Positions 25,818 to 34,389 of a stretch of DNA of 44,573 nucleotides are shown here, in pieces. The notes beneath the pieces are model-generated. The model had not been told where the DNA came from. It worked only from the letters and a program-made list of their open reading frames with translations, and did not search any database. The stretch's first letter is position 1; every line of letters starts with the position of its first letter. Made by a program: the position numbers and the translations under genes. Source of the stretch: GCA-002701455 sp964342575 (GTDB taxonomy: Bacteria > Pseudomonadota > Alphaproteobacteria > Thalassobaculales > Thalassobaculaceae); NCBI GenBank assembly GCA_964342575.1, contig CAYFGZ010000016.1, forward strand, positions 1 through 44,573. Reading direction: 5' to 3'.

Positions 25818-26753
25818 TTAGTCCCAACTGAAACCTGGTGTTCGAAGATAAAAGTGCAATCCTTCATCTTGAACAACGAAACTTCTCATTCGGCGATTTC
25901 CTCTGTTGTGATGAGAGTGCAATTCCGAACCTGGCGTGATTTGAGCTGCTCCGGTTACCCATGGAACCTTGTCTTCTTCTATCATTGAATGAATGCCCTC
26001 ACCTTCAATAGCAAGCGTTATAGCCGCACCATTGTGTCGATGAGGTCGTTGGTCGCCTCCTGACTCCAAGGTATTTATTGCAGTATTTATCATAGGGATC
26101 GTATTTCTACTTGGAGCAGTAGCTGGCGTTGAAAACTGTATAGAGACACCAGATGTTTCAGCTGTTTTTGGCCGCTTATATATCTCCGTTAAATGTTTTT
26201 CAATTTCGTCATTAGGCCAATGCACAGTTTCACTTCTTGATTTACCCGGAGACGGGGGTCGCAAGCCTTCGAATGCAAGTAAAGGCTCATTCGTAACACA
26301 AAACAAAACTGCCGCTTCATCCGCCTTATGAGTAGTTTTATTCCCACCAGGAAAACAAAATACATCGCCTGCACCCCATTTAACCACATCGGACCCGTTG
26401 GTGCTTTTTCCCTCGCCTTTAAGAACGTAATAAACTTCTCCCGAAGCAGCAAATGAATGACTTATAGTATCTCCCGACTGCACTTTCACATAACGTGCAA
26501 GAATAGAGGGAATAGTGGCCGGATATGGTATTTCGAGTTCGCCAGAAATATCCAATTCTATCAAACCCGACTCGCCATCTGGGTCGAAGGCCCTGTCTCG
26601 CTCGGCCAAAAATTGATGCCGTGGTACGGCGGGCCACGACCAGTTAAAAAAATTCTCTGGGCTATTATAAATTGCTCGCTGCTTCTGGGCCAGTTCTTGA
26701 TCACCTTGTGTTGAAGAAGTTCCTTTTTCCAAAACAGTATCTGTCGCCATCAT
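25818..26753 (-). CDS. Bicupin, gentisate 1,2-dioxygenase-like
   Basis: 311 residues with two cupin barrels. Cupin 1 (about 95-150) has GEVYYVLKGEG but only His99 near the usual metal position. Cupin 2 (about 230-300) has PHRHNGAA (His238, His240) and TPGSELHSHHN (histidines 279-282), so the metal site is probably in cupin 2. The N-terminal region RHQFLAERDRAF and the WPAVPRH segment recall gentisate dioxygenases, which are about 340-370 residues. Ring fission of an aromatic acid is possible but not proven. Two ATG codons in tandem; AAGGGGG lies four bases before the first and seven before the second. First gene of the operon with aldolase and PhyH. Confidence 0.75.
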   Translation of the reverse strand: MMATDTVLEKGTSSTQGDQELAQKQRAIYNSPENFFNWSWPAVPRHQFLAERDRAFDPDGESGLIELDISGELEIPYPATIPSILARYVKVQSGDTISHSFAASGEVYYVLKGEGKSTNGSDVVKWGAGDVFCFPGGNKTTHKADEAAVLFCVTNEPLLAFEGLRPPSPGKSRSETVHWPNDEIEKHLTEIYKRPKTAETSGVSIQFSTPATAPSRNTIPMINTAINTLESGGDQRPHRHNGAAITLAIEGEGIHSMIEEDKVPWVTGAAQITPGSELHSHHNRGNRRMRSFVVQDEGLHFYLRTPGFSWD

Positions 26754-26908
26754 GATTCCCCCTTAGAAAGTTGTACCGAGGAGCCATTGTACAGATATAT
26801 CGAAGCCTTTGTCATCTTATTGACGATACCTTTGTTTACATTATTAAGAGTATATTGCGTAAGATATTGTACCAAAATTTGTGTATTGAAGTTCATTAGG
26901 CTGAATAA

Positions 26909-29900
26909 TTAATGAAAATCTCTGCTATTCAAACTTGTATTTAGCTTATTCTTAGAAGTACGAACCCTTTTCGATGAGGCGGATGAAGTGCCCACAACCA
27001 AGGGCTTATCTGCATGAGTAACATTGTCACTAAAATTAATATGGTGATAACTTTTTTCTGATAATTTGTCCAAATAGGTTGTTAAATCGTAAAGTTCCCG
27101 AGAAATGATATGAACAACTTCTCCCTCACGTTGTAATTTCCCTGTTACTCCTAATAGTTTTGCATTCATTACAGTCCGCCTAAAACGTTGGAGTTGAAGA
27201 GACCAGACGACTAGATTTGCCACCCCCGTCTCGTCTTCTATTGTAATGAATATAATCCCCTTAGCAGTACTTGGACGTTGTCTGACCAAGACTAAACCAG
27301 CTACGCTAACACTGTCCCCATTGTTCAGACTCTTAAGAAGAGAAATGGGTTTATATGAGTGAGTCAACAAATCTCGTCGGAGTAGATTAACTGGATGAGA
27401 TTTCAAAGACAAACGAAGAGACGCATAATCATCAACAACCTCCTCACCAACGCTAGCTATCGGTAAGGATACTTTAGGTTCACAATTGGTAAGAACGTGC
27501 TCGCAACTTTCTACAGCAAATCTAAATAATGGAAGGCCCTGGTTGTGTGATTGTATTTTTTTAAACATAGAGCTATCCAAACCACGTACTGCCCAGAATG
27601 CCTGGCGCCTTGAAAGCGACATCGATCGAAAAGCGTCCGCTCGTGCCAATATTTCAAGAGTCGGTATCGTAACATTAGCTCTACTAATCAATTCACTAAG
27701 ATTGTTATAACCTTTTCCCTTGTTCTCTTGCATGAGTAACGCCTCTTCTTTTTTTAATCCCTTGATCTGATTCATTCCCAATCGCAAAGCCATACTCCCA
27801 TCGCTATTGCGTTCCAAATCACAGTCCCAGCCAATAGCATTGACGTCTGGAGGTAATACGATTACTCCATGTTCACGCGCATCCCGGACAATCTGAGCCG
27901 GCGCGTAGAAACCCATAGGCTGAGAGTTTAATAATGCTGCAGCGAAAACAGCGGGCATGTGGCATTTCATCCAACTAGATATATAAACTAACAGCGCAAA
28001 ACTGGCTGCATGACTTTCCGGAAAACCGTAATTTCCAAACCCCTCAATTTGTCTAAAGCAACGTTCTGCAAATGTACGCTCGTAGCCACGCTTAACCATT
28101 CCATCTATCATTTTCAATCCAAGCTCACCAATCTTATCGGTTTTTCGGAAAGTGGCCATTGCTCTACGCAGTTGATCTGCTTCGATAGGGGTAAAACCTG
28201 CCGCAACAATAGCTATCTTCATTGCTTGTTCCTGGAATAATGGAATCCCCAACGTTTTTTTGAGAACCTGTCGTAATTCTTCAGATGGTAATTCGATAGG
28301 TTCGTCACCATTACGACGTCTTATATAAGGATGAACCATCTTGCCCTGTATTGGACCAGGCCGGACAATTGCGACCTCGATAATTAAATCATAAAAACAC
28401 CTTGGCCGTAACCGAGGAAGCATCGCCATTTGCGCCCGGCTTTCCAATTGGAAGACTCCTAAAGAATCACCTTGGCACAGCATATCGTAAACTTTTGAAT
28501 CTTCGGCTGGAATATTTGATAATTCAAGATCCAAACCATAGTGACGACGCGCAAGAATAAAACTCTTTTGCAAACAACTCAACATTCCAAGTGCCAACAC
28601 ATCTACCTTGAGTATACCAAGTGAATCTAAATCATCTTTATCCCATTCTATTACCGTACGCCCATACATCGTGGCATTCTCAATTGGCACCAATTCATCG
28701 AGCCGATTACGTGTTATCACGAATCCTCCAACGTGCTGAGAAAGATGCCTCGGAAAACCAATTAATTCCTTAGATAATTTGATGACAAGTCGAAGCGTTC
28801 TATCACTGGGATTCAAACCAATTTCAGATATTTTTTCACTGGATATTTCACTGATATTGATACCGCGAACCTGGTTAACTAGCGCACTAATTATGCTTTC
28901 GGAAAGCCCCATTACTTTTCCAACTTCGCGTAGCGCGCTCCGCGAACGAAAAGTAACTACTGTAGCGGCTAATCCAGCACGTTCTCTGCCGTACGTTTTA
29001 TAAATATGCTGAATTACCTCTTCACGCCGCTCATGCTCAAAATCAACGTCGATATCTGGTGGCTCACCGCGCGCCTCACTTACAAACCTCTCAAACAATA
29101 TATCCGATCGACTAGGGTCAACCGCAGTAATGCCCAAGCAATAACAAACGGCTGAATTTGCAGCGGAACCACGTCCCTGACACAATATATTGTTATTACG
29201 CGCAAAACTAACCATGTCATAAACGGTCAGAAAATAGGGTGCATAGTTTAACTTATTTATAATGGTAAGTTCATATTCTAACTGCTTTTTAACCGCTTTT
29301 GGTATTCCATCTGGATATTTGTCAATTGAGTATCGCTGTTTTGCACCTTCCCATGTTCGGACTTTTAACTCTTGTTCCGCTGTGTGACCTGACTGAGTTA
29401 ATATACTTGGATACTCGTATTTTATATCCGCCAGAGAGAATTTACATCTATCGGCTATATCAATCGTCTTCGCTATGGCGTCAGGATATTCTTGAAACTC
29501 CCTTAGCATTTCTGAAGGCGATTTCAGGTGGCGTTCCGCATTCACCTCAAGTTCAAAGCCAGCTTGACTTATAGTGCATTGTTTTCGAATGCATGTTAAT
29601 ACGTCTTGGAGTGGACGCCGACTGGGCTCGTGATATAAAATATCATTGGTCGCAACCATTGGAACACCTGTTCTTTGCGCCAACTCATGTAGTGTCTCAA
29701 GTTTGGAAACATCTTCTCCCCTGTATCGTAATGAAGTGCCAAGATATACTGATCCAGGTAATAACTCTGCCCAATTAGTAAGTTCTGCGGAAAATTCTCT
29801 TTCTATTTCCTCTACCTTCTTACGCTCCATATACAAGTTTGGTATATCAAAAGATGTTGGAGGTAGAACAATTAAGATCTGACCTAATGCATACTCGGCA

Positions 29901-30247
29901 ACATCAGCACGCCACAACTGACATATTGATTTTTGGGCTCTACGTTTACCGAGCGTTAACAACCTAGTTAACTTACCGTACGCAGCAAGATTTGTTGGCA
30001 AACAAACTACACTCGCCCCATCTTCAATATCAATGCGCGCCCCAATTATTGCTTGAATTCCAAGGTTTCTAGCAGCCACATGGAAGCGAACCACTCCAGA
30101 AAGTGTATTACGATCGGTGAGTGCAATGGCTCTATAACCAAGCAACACAGCCCTCTCAACTATTTCTTCTGGATGCGACCCTCCTTCAAGGAAACTGAAA
30201 TTACTTAAAACATTAAGTTCTGCATATTTGACCACACATTTTTTCAT
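26909..30247 (-). CDS. dnaE2: Error-prone DNA polymerase III alpha subunit DnaE2 (ImuC)
   Basis: 1112 residues from ATG 30247, supported by GAGAAG upstream. A frame open to 30286 would overlap imuB. The order is PHP domain (1-70), polymerase core with GRGSAANS (358-365) and the catalytic PDIDVD (397-402), helix-hairpin-helix and OB-fold near the C-terminus. DnaE2 has no partner clamp loader domain and no C-terminal clamp-binding extension like DnaE1. It extends past lesions with ImuB and causes damage-induced mutation. In PHP motif 1, relatives have Glu-Leu-His; here Asn12 replaces the histidine, pointing to an inactive PHP nuclease. It follows imuB by 11 bases and is presumably under the same LexA control. 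Confidence 0.95.
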   Translation of the reverse strand: MKKCVVKYAELNVLSNFSFLEGGSHPEEIVERAVLLGYRAIALTDRNTLSGVVRFHVAARNLGIQAIIGARIDIEDGASVVCLPTNLAAYGKLTRLLTLGKRRAQKSICQLWRADVAEYALGQILIVLPPTSFDIPNLYMERKKVEEIEREFSAELTNWAELLPGSVYLGTSLRYRGEDVSKLETLHELAQRTGVPMVATNDILYHEPSRRPLQDVLTCIRKQCTISQAGFELEVNAERHLKSPSEMLREFQEYPDAIAKTIDIADRCKFSLADIKYEYPSILTQSGHTAEQELKVRTWEGAKQRYSIDKYPDGIPKAVKKQLEYELTIINKLNYAPYFLTVYDMVSFARNNNILCQGRGSAANSAVCYCLGITAVDPSRSDILFERFVSEARGEPPDIDVDFEHERREEVIQHIYKTYGRERAGLAATVVTFRSRSALREVGKVMGLSESIISALVNQVRGINISEISSEKISEIGLNPSDRTLRLVIKLSKELIGFPRHLSQHVGGFVITRNRLDELVPIENATMYGRTVIEWDKDDLDSLGILKVDVLALGMLSCLQKSFILARRHYGLDLELSNIPAEDSKVYDMLCQGDSLGVFQLESRAQMAMLPRLRPRCFYDLIIEVAIVRPGPIQGKMVHPYIRRRNGDEPIELPSEELRQVLKKTLGIPLFQEQAMKIAIVAAGFTPIEADQLRRAMATFRKTDKIGELGLKMIDGMVKRGYERTFAERCFRQIEGFGNYGFPESHAASFALLVYISSWMKCHMPAVFAAALLNSQPMGFYAPAQIVRDAREHGVIVLPPDVNAIGWDCDLERNSDGSMALRLGMNQIKGLKKEEALLMQENKGKGYNNLSELISRANVTIPTLEILARADAFRSMSLSRRQAFWAVRGLDSSMFKKIQSHNQGLPLFRFAVESCEHVLTNCEPKVSLPIASVGEEVVDDYASLRLSLKSHPVNLLRRDLLTHSYKPISLLKSLNNGDSVSVAGLVLVRQRPSTAKGIIFITIEDETGVANLVVWSLQLQRFRRTVMNAKLLGVTGKLQREGEVVHIISRELYDLTTYLDKLSEKSYHHINFSDNVTHADKPLVVGTSSASSKRVRTSKNKLNTSLNSRDFH

Positions 30248-30258
30248 TACATAGCTTC

Positions 30259-31854
30259 TCACGCAAAGAACCCATGCAAATACCAATTTAAGTTTTGATT
30301 ATCTTTTTTTGTAAATTCTTTGAATAACCAATACCTTTGTCCCTCAGTATCCTCGACCCTAAAATAATCCCGCGTCATATGATAATTTTCTATGCACCAC
30401 CACTCCGGGCTAATACGCTCTGGTCCATTAACTCGTCTAATCTGAATATCCTTATTACGCCAAAAAAAATGCTTTGGTTTTTCATTCTGACATAACAAAA
30501 TTGGATCTATTTGTTCTGGATATTCCATCAGATACAGAGGACGTACATTTAAAAATTGGTCCAGTGAGCTCTTTATTTGCATACTTAATTTCGGGGAATC
30601 TAGAATAGAATCAACACACACAATTGGCTCAGACCGATCTGGGCAATAACCTTCTTCAACCGACCGTAAAATAATTTTACTCACACCGAATTTGTTAGTT
30701 AGACGATCTACAAGTTCTGACAATCGCACGTTAACTGGTCTGTTTTTGCTACCCAGGTGCATTTGTTGTTGGTTCAGAATATCAACAACCGTTGCTTCTA
30801 ATGTGATAACGTCTACAGCAGACTCTAATGCAAAACTGTCCAATTTTTCAGCAAATAATTTCAAAAATAAGTCAATATTTAGACTCGTTTGACTAATACC
30901 GATAGTTAGCTTCTGGAGTTTTCCATCTATTCTGTATAGACTTAACTGCAGCTGACGTACTCCGAGCGATTTAATAACAAGTACTTGTATTAATTGAAAA
31001 AGTAGATGCTTGATCACCTTCATGATAGCTTCCGATGTAGAAACTGGATCTAATAAAACAAGACGCGTCAAATATGGAAAATGATGTGTCTGTGGTGATA
31101 TAGATTCTTTTTCCAATCCTAGAGCTTGATCCAGACGTTGCCGCACAATTGAGCCAAATCGTGTTCGGAGTGGAGCTCTTGGAACCCTGGCCAGTTCATT
31201 GATTTTCCGCAACCCAACCTTACTTAAATCCTCTACTAGGTTCATCGGCAAACGTAGCGCTGTTAGAGGTAACCGCGAGATAGCCATTTGTTGGGCTTCT
31301 GGTAGAATTATCTGAGATGACAATCCTCCATACCGAGCTACCGCCCAGGCGCTACCAGCTGTATCTGCAATAGCGCTACGAACTGTCCAGCCAATATCCG
31401 ATAGGTGTTTACTAATATTATTTAAAAGTTCTGTCTCTCCATCAAAAAGATGTGCACAGCCAGTAATATCTAACCATATACCAGCGTCTCCTATTCTCTC
31501 GCTAAATTTGTCAACCGAGACAAGCGGCGTATACTTTCCACACCAATCCGCTAATCCTTTGAGCTCAATTTTGTCTGCAACTGAATCTAATTCGGATACT
31601 ATTAGATTTGAGCAAGTTGCTAACGCGTCACCAAGTGAACCACCAACAATAATGCCTAGTTGTGTTGCTAGGTCACAAGCCGAAACAACTACACACCGCC
31701 CTAATTCACTTTGTGTCAGCACTATAGCACGAGTATTAACATTCTTGGCCTTTACCCTATTTTCTGAGTGCTTCAATCTTTCTACCGAGAAATGCGGAAA
31801 CCAAAGGTAAAGTATGCGCCTATTTATCTTATTATGTTCCTGTTTTGTTCTCAT
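30259..31854 (-). CDS. imuB: ImuB, inactive Y-family polymerase homologue
   Basis: 531 residues. The Y-family fold starts at RRILYLWFPHFSVER, where true Y polymerases have the first catalytic aspartate; it is missing, as in other ImuB. WLDITGCAHLFDGE (127-140) and the C-terminal RVEDTEGQRYWLFKEF and WYLHGFF are ImuB hallmarks. A QLSLY sequence (303-307) resembles a beta-clamp pentapeptide. ImuB bridges DnaE2 and the sliding clamp in the mutasome. ATG at 31854 with GAGAAA upstream, and no other start is possible before the first conserved block. A LexA operator lies over codons 2-7. The usual first gene imuA is absent upstream. Confidence 0.93.
   Translation of the reverse strand: MRTKQEHNKINRRILYLWFPHFSVERLKHSENRVKAKNVNTRAIVLTQSELGRCVVVSACDLATQLGIIVGGSLGDALATCSNLIVSELDSVADKIELKGLADWCGKYTPLVSVDKFSERIGDAGIWLDITGCAHLFDGETELLNNISKHLSDIGWTVRSAIADTAGSAWAVARYGGLSSQIILPEAQQMAISRLPLTALRLPMNLVEDLSKVGLRKINELARVPRAPLRTRFGSIVRQRLDQALGLEKESISPQTHHFPYLTRLVLLDPVSTSEAIMKVIKHLLFQLIQVLVIKSLGVRQLQLSLYRIDGKLQKLTIGISQTSLNIDLFLKLFAEKLDSFALESAVDVITLEATVVDILNQQQMHLGSKNRPVNVRLSELVDRLTNKFGVSKIILRSVEEGYCPDRSEPIVCVDSILDSPKLSMQIKSSLDQFLNVRPLYLMEYPEQIDPILLCQNEKPKHFFWRNKDIQIRRVNGPERISPEWWCIENYHMTRDYFRVEDTEGQRYWLFKEFTKKDNQNLNWYLHGFFA
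31836..31850 (-). promoter_or_regulatory. LexA (SOS) operator inside the imuB start region
   Basis: On the plus strand the sequence reads GTTCCTGTTTTGTTC, a perfect GTTC-N7-GTTC, the direct-repeat LexA box of Alphaproteobacteria (GAAC-N7-GAAC on the coding strand). It covers codons 2-7 of imuB. LexA bound here would block initiation or early elongation of imuB-dnaE2 until DNA damage. The match is exact. The position within coding sequence is unusual. Confidence 0.75.
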
Positions 31855-31906
31855 TTTCTCAAATTAATGGTATTGTGAACAAAAATAAACTATTTTCGGG
31901 ACATAA

Positions 31907-31922
31907 CACTATTCTGATAGTG
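31907..31922 (-). terminator. Hairpin between terB-dnaJ and imuB
   Basis: CACTAT and ATAGTG form a perfect six-base-pair stem with a four-base loop, 23 bases beyond the stop of the TerB-DnaJ gene. No T-run follows, so it is a weak terminator candidate. It would separate that gene from the imuB unit. Confidence 0.35.
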
Positions 31923-31945
31923 AAAACTGGTCGCTAATAAATAAA

Positions 31946-32686
31946 TTAACCCCTCGCTCGCTGCTCCATTATATTGTCATATGCAACATTTACGGAGGCC
32001 ATTTTATCGGTAGCCTGACGAATAAGTTCTTCCGGCATACCATTTGCCACCAATTTGTCCGGGTGATTTTCCATCGTCAATCGCCTGTATGCTCTTTTGA
32101 CTTCATCGTCTGTTGCTGACGGCTCAACCCCTAGTACGCTGTATGGATCATCCTTAGCCAAAGCCCCATAAACAGCAAGAACTCGCCTGAATTCTAACTC
32201 GCTAAAACCAAAAATTGTGGCTACTTGCTCTAAGTATTCTATTTCATCTGGGTTCACAACACCATCGGCCTTCGCTATATAAATAAGACTCCCAAGCAAT
32301 TCCTCCAATACAGGAGAGTTAGGATTGAATAACCTTGCTATTTGCTTGGCGTAAATTTCAAATCCGGCTATATCCCGTCGCGCTAAGTCCCATACTTTAC
32401 CAACGTTCTTGGTTTCATAATCAGAAATATGAAAAATTTCCCGGAATGCCGCAATCTCATCTCTCGTGACAATGCCATCGGCTTTCGCCATTTTTGCTGA
32501 TAGGACGATTACACCGATAGTAAAAGCTATCTTGCGCTTCGACTGCTCTTCGTCAATCAGTAAATCGCCGGCACCTTCGCTTATTTTATCAACGGCATGA
32601 CCAGCTGCGGTGCCAATTAAAGCTCCCAATGGTCCCCCTAGCGCGAGACCAGCCGCTCCCCCAATAATTTTTCCCCAAACACTCAT
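31946..32686 (-). CDS. TerB-DnaJ protein (DjlA-like)
   Basis: 246 residues from ATG 32686; an upstream ATG at 32725 would add 13 residues with no family match. N-terminal glycine-rich hydrophobic segment KIIGGAAGLALGGPLGALIG (about 5-24) may insert in or lie against the membrane. Two TerB-type repeats follow (MAKADGIVTRDEIAAF about 65-80, and IAKADGVVNPDEIEYL about 140-155). The C-terminal J domain (about 185-246) has the HPD tripeptide in ENHPDK. The arrangement is that of DjlA, a J-protein that stimulates DnaK. It is transcribed toward imuB with 91 bases between. No direct link to DNA damage is known to me. Confidence 0.9.
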   Translation of the reverse strand: MSVWGKIIGGAAGLALGGPLGALIGTAAGHAVDKISEGAGDLLIDEEQSKRKIAFTIGVIVLSAKMAKADGIVTRDEIAAFREIFHISDYETKNVGKVWDLARRDIAGFEIYAKQIARLFNPNSPVLEELLGSLIYIAKADGVVNPDEIEYLEQVATIFGFSELEFRRVLAVYGALAKDDPYSVLGVEPSATDDEVKRAYRRLTMENHPDKLVANGMPEELIRQATDKMASVNVAYDNIMEQRARG

Positions 32687-32930
32687 ACGATTGCACCAAA
32701 ATGGTTCACTTTTAGAATCATCCAAAAATAATAGCCGTTTTCTAATAGTAAAAAAATTCTACTATTATTATTATTACCTATCTACCGGTCATTTTGGCTA
32801 CGGCAAAATTTTTATGGCTATGAGTTTTCAAATATCCTACGATCGCCTCGCGTGTTTCGTGTTGAGACGCAAAGAGTTTACCAAAACATTATTTTCTCGT
32901 CCTCTAACAGATTTTTGCTAGGAAACTAAA

Positions 32931-34334
32931 ATGCAAGTTGACGCTATACCCTCTGACGAAAACACGCGTGATAAAGTTATCGGGATTATGAAGCAGCGAT
33001 TTGGCGAACAATTTACGATTGCAGAGGCCATAAGGGAGCGTCATGGGAAAGGCGAGAGTTATCATGACACTGCATCGCCGGATGGCGTCTTTTTTCCAAA
33101 AACAACTGAAGATGTAGCTGAAGCTGTAACGATATGTGCAGATCACAAATTCCCTGTAATTCCCTTTGGTGTTGGAACATCTTTAGAAGGACATATTGCT
33201 GCGTTGCGTGGCGGATTATGCATCGATTTATCGATGATGAACGAAGTCCTGGAAGTGAACGTCGAAGATTTGGATGTAAAAGTACAAGCTGGCGTCACCC
33301 GAAAGCAACTAAACGAATACCTCCGTGATACCGGCTTATTTTTTCCAATAGATCCAGGAGCAGATGCTACGATAGGGGGAATGGCTGCAACTAGAGCATC
33401 AGGCACCAACGCAGTTCGCTACGGTACGATGCGCGAAAACGTTCTGTCTCTAACTGTAGTAACCGCAGACGGAAGAATTGTTCAGACAGCTCAAAGAGCT
33501 CGCAAGTCTTCCGCTGGATATGATCTTACTCGTCTATTTGTGGGATCTGAGGGTACTTTAGGCGTGATCACCGAAGTGAGATTAAAAGTTTTCGGCGTCC
33601 CTGAGTCAATCACTTCGGCTGTCTGCCAGTTTGAGGATCTGGAAAGCGCTGTTAACACCTCCATTTTAGTCGTTCAGGCCGGTATCCCCGTCGCTCGCAT
33701 GGAATTGCTAGATGATATACAGATGGAAGCCTGTATAAAGTATTCTAAACTTGATGGATATAAAGCTAAACCCACCATATTTTTTGAATTTCACGGGACT
33801 AATGCTGGAGCCAAGGAGCAAGCAGAGACAGTTCAGGAAATAGCAGAAGAATTTGGTGGCTCTGCATTCCAGTGGACGGCCGAAATGGAAGACAGAAATA
33901 AACTATGGCAAGCCAGGCATGACGCATATTACGCTGCAATTGCTCTTAGAGAAGGCTGCCAGGGCTGGGCAACAGATGTCTGTGTTCCGGTGTCACGTCT
34001 AGCGGAGTGCATAAATCAAACAAAAACCGATCTCGAGAAAACAGGTCTGATATCGCCACTTGTTGGACACGTGGGTGACGGAAATTTTCATATGTTATAT
34101 ATCGTGAATCCTGATAACCAGGAAGAAATGGCTCTAGCGCAAGGTCATTCTGATAGGATGGTGATGCGAGCTCTAGAAATGGGGGGTACATGCACAGGAG
34201 AACACGGTGTCGGTTATGGCAAGATACACTTTCTGACGGATGAACACGGCGAATCAATGGCACTTATGCGGTCTTTAAAGACCGCCTTCGATCCACAAAA
34301 TATTATGAACCCCGGAAAAATAATAAATGTATAG
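32931..34334 (+). CDS. FAD-linked D-lactate / D-2-hydroxyacid dehydrogenase
   Basis: 467 residues. PCMH-type FAD domain: PFGVGTSLEGH, then DPGADATIGGMAATRASG and NAVRYGTMRENV, the pattern of mitochondrial D-lactate dehydrogenase (LDHD) and bacterial GlcD-related proteins. The C-terminal cap has VGHVGDGNFHMLYIV and CTGEHGVGYGK, with the metal-binding His of this family, and ends in FDPQNIMNPGKI. It oxidises D-lactate or another D-2-hydroxyacid and passes electrons to a quinone or cytochrome. No glcE/glcF partner is adjacent, so the single-subunit LDHD type is preferred. AGGA eight bases before the ATG supports the start. Confidence 0.92.
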   Translation: MQVDAIPSDENTRDKVIGIMKQRFGEQFTIAEAIRERHGKGESYHDTASPDGVFFPKTTEDVAEAVTICADHKFPVIPFGVGTSLEGHIAALRGGLCIDLSMMNEVLEVNVEDLDVKVQAGVTRKQLNEYLRDTGLFFPIDPGADATIGGMAATRASGTNAVRYGTMRENVLSLTVVTADGRIVQTAQRARKSSAGYDLTRLFVGSEGTLGVITEVRLKVFGVPESITSAVCQFEDLESAVNTSILVVQAGIPVARMELLDDIQMEACIKYSKLDGYKAKPTIFFEFHGTNAGAKEQAETVQEIAEEFGGSAFQWTAEMEDRNKLWQARHDAYYAAIALREGCQGWATDVCVPVSRLAECINQTKTDLEKTGLISPLVGHVGDGNFHMLYIVNPDNQEEMALAQGHSDRMVMRALEMGGTCTGEHGVGYGKIHFLTDEHGESMALMRSLKTAFDPQNIMNPGKIINV

Positions 34335-34389
34335 AAACATTGCCTATTTTAATAGAATTACCAATCGCCGATTTTATTCAATATCGACA

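Noticed and set aside
30248..30286. Longer DnaE2 start overlapping imuB
   Set aside because: The additional 13 residues are not family-like, and ATG 30247 has a good ribosome site.
31877..31890. Second LexA-like repeat GAAC-N6-AAAC upstream of imuB
   Set aside because: The spacer is six rather than seven and the second half-site is AAAC, so it does not fit the GAAC-N7-GAAC rule.
32763..32776. ATT microsatellite-like run
   Set aside because: A short low-complexity run in an AT-rich gap, with no sign of function.
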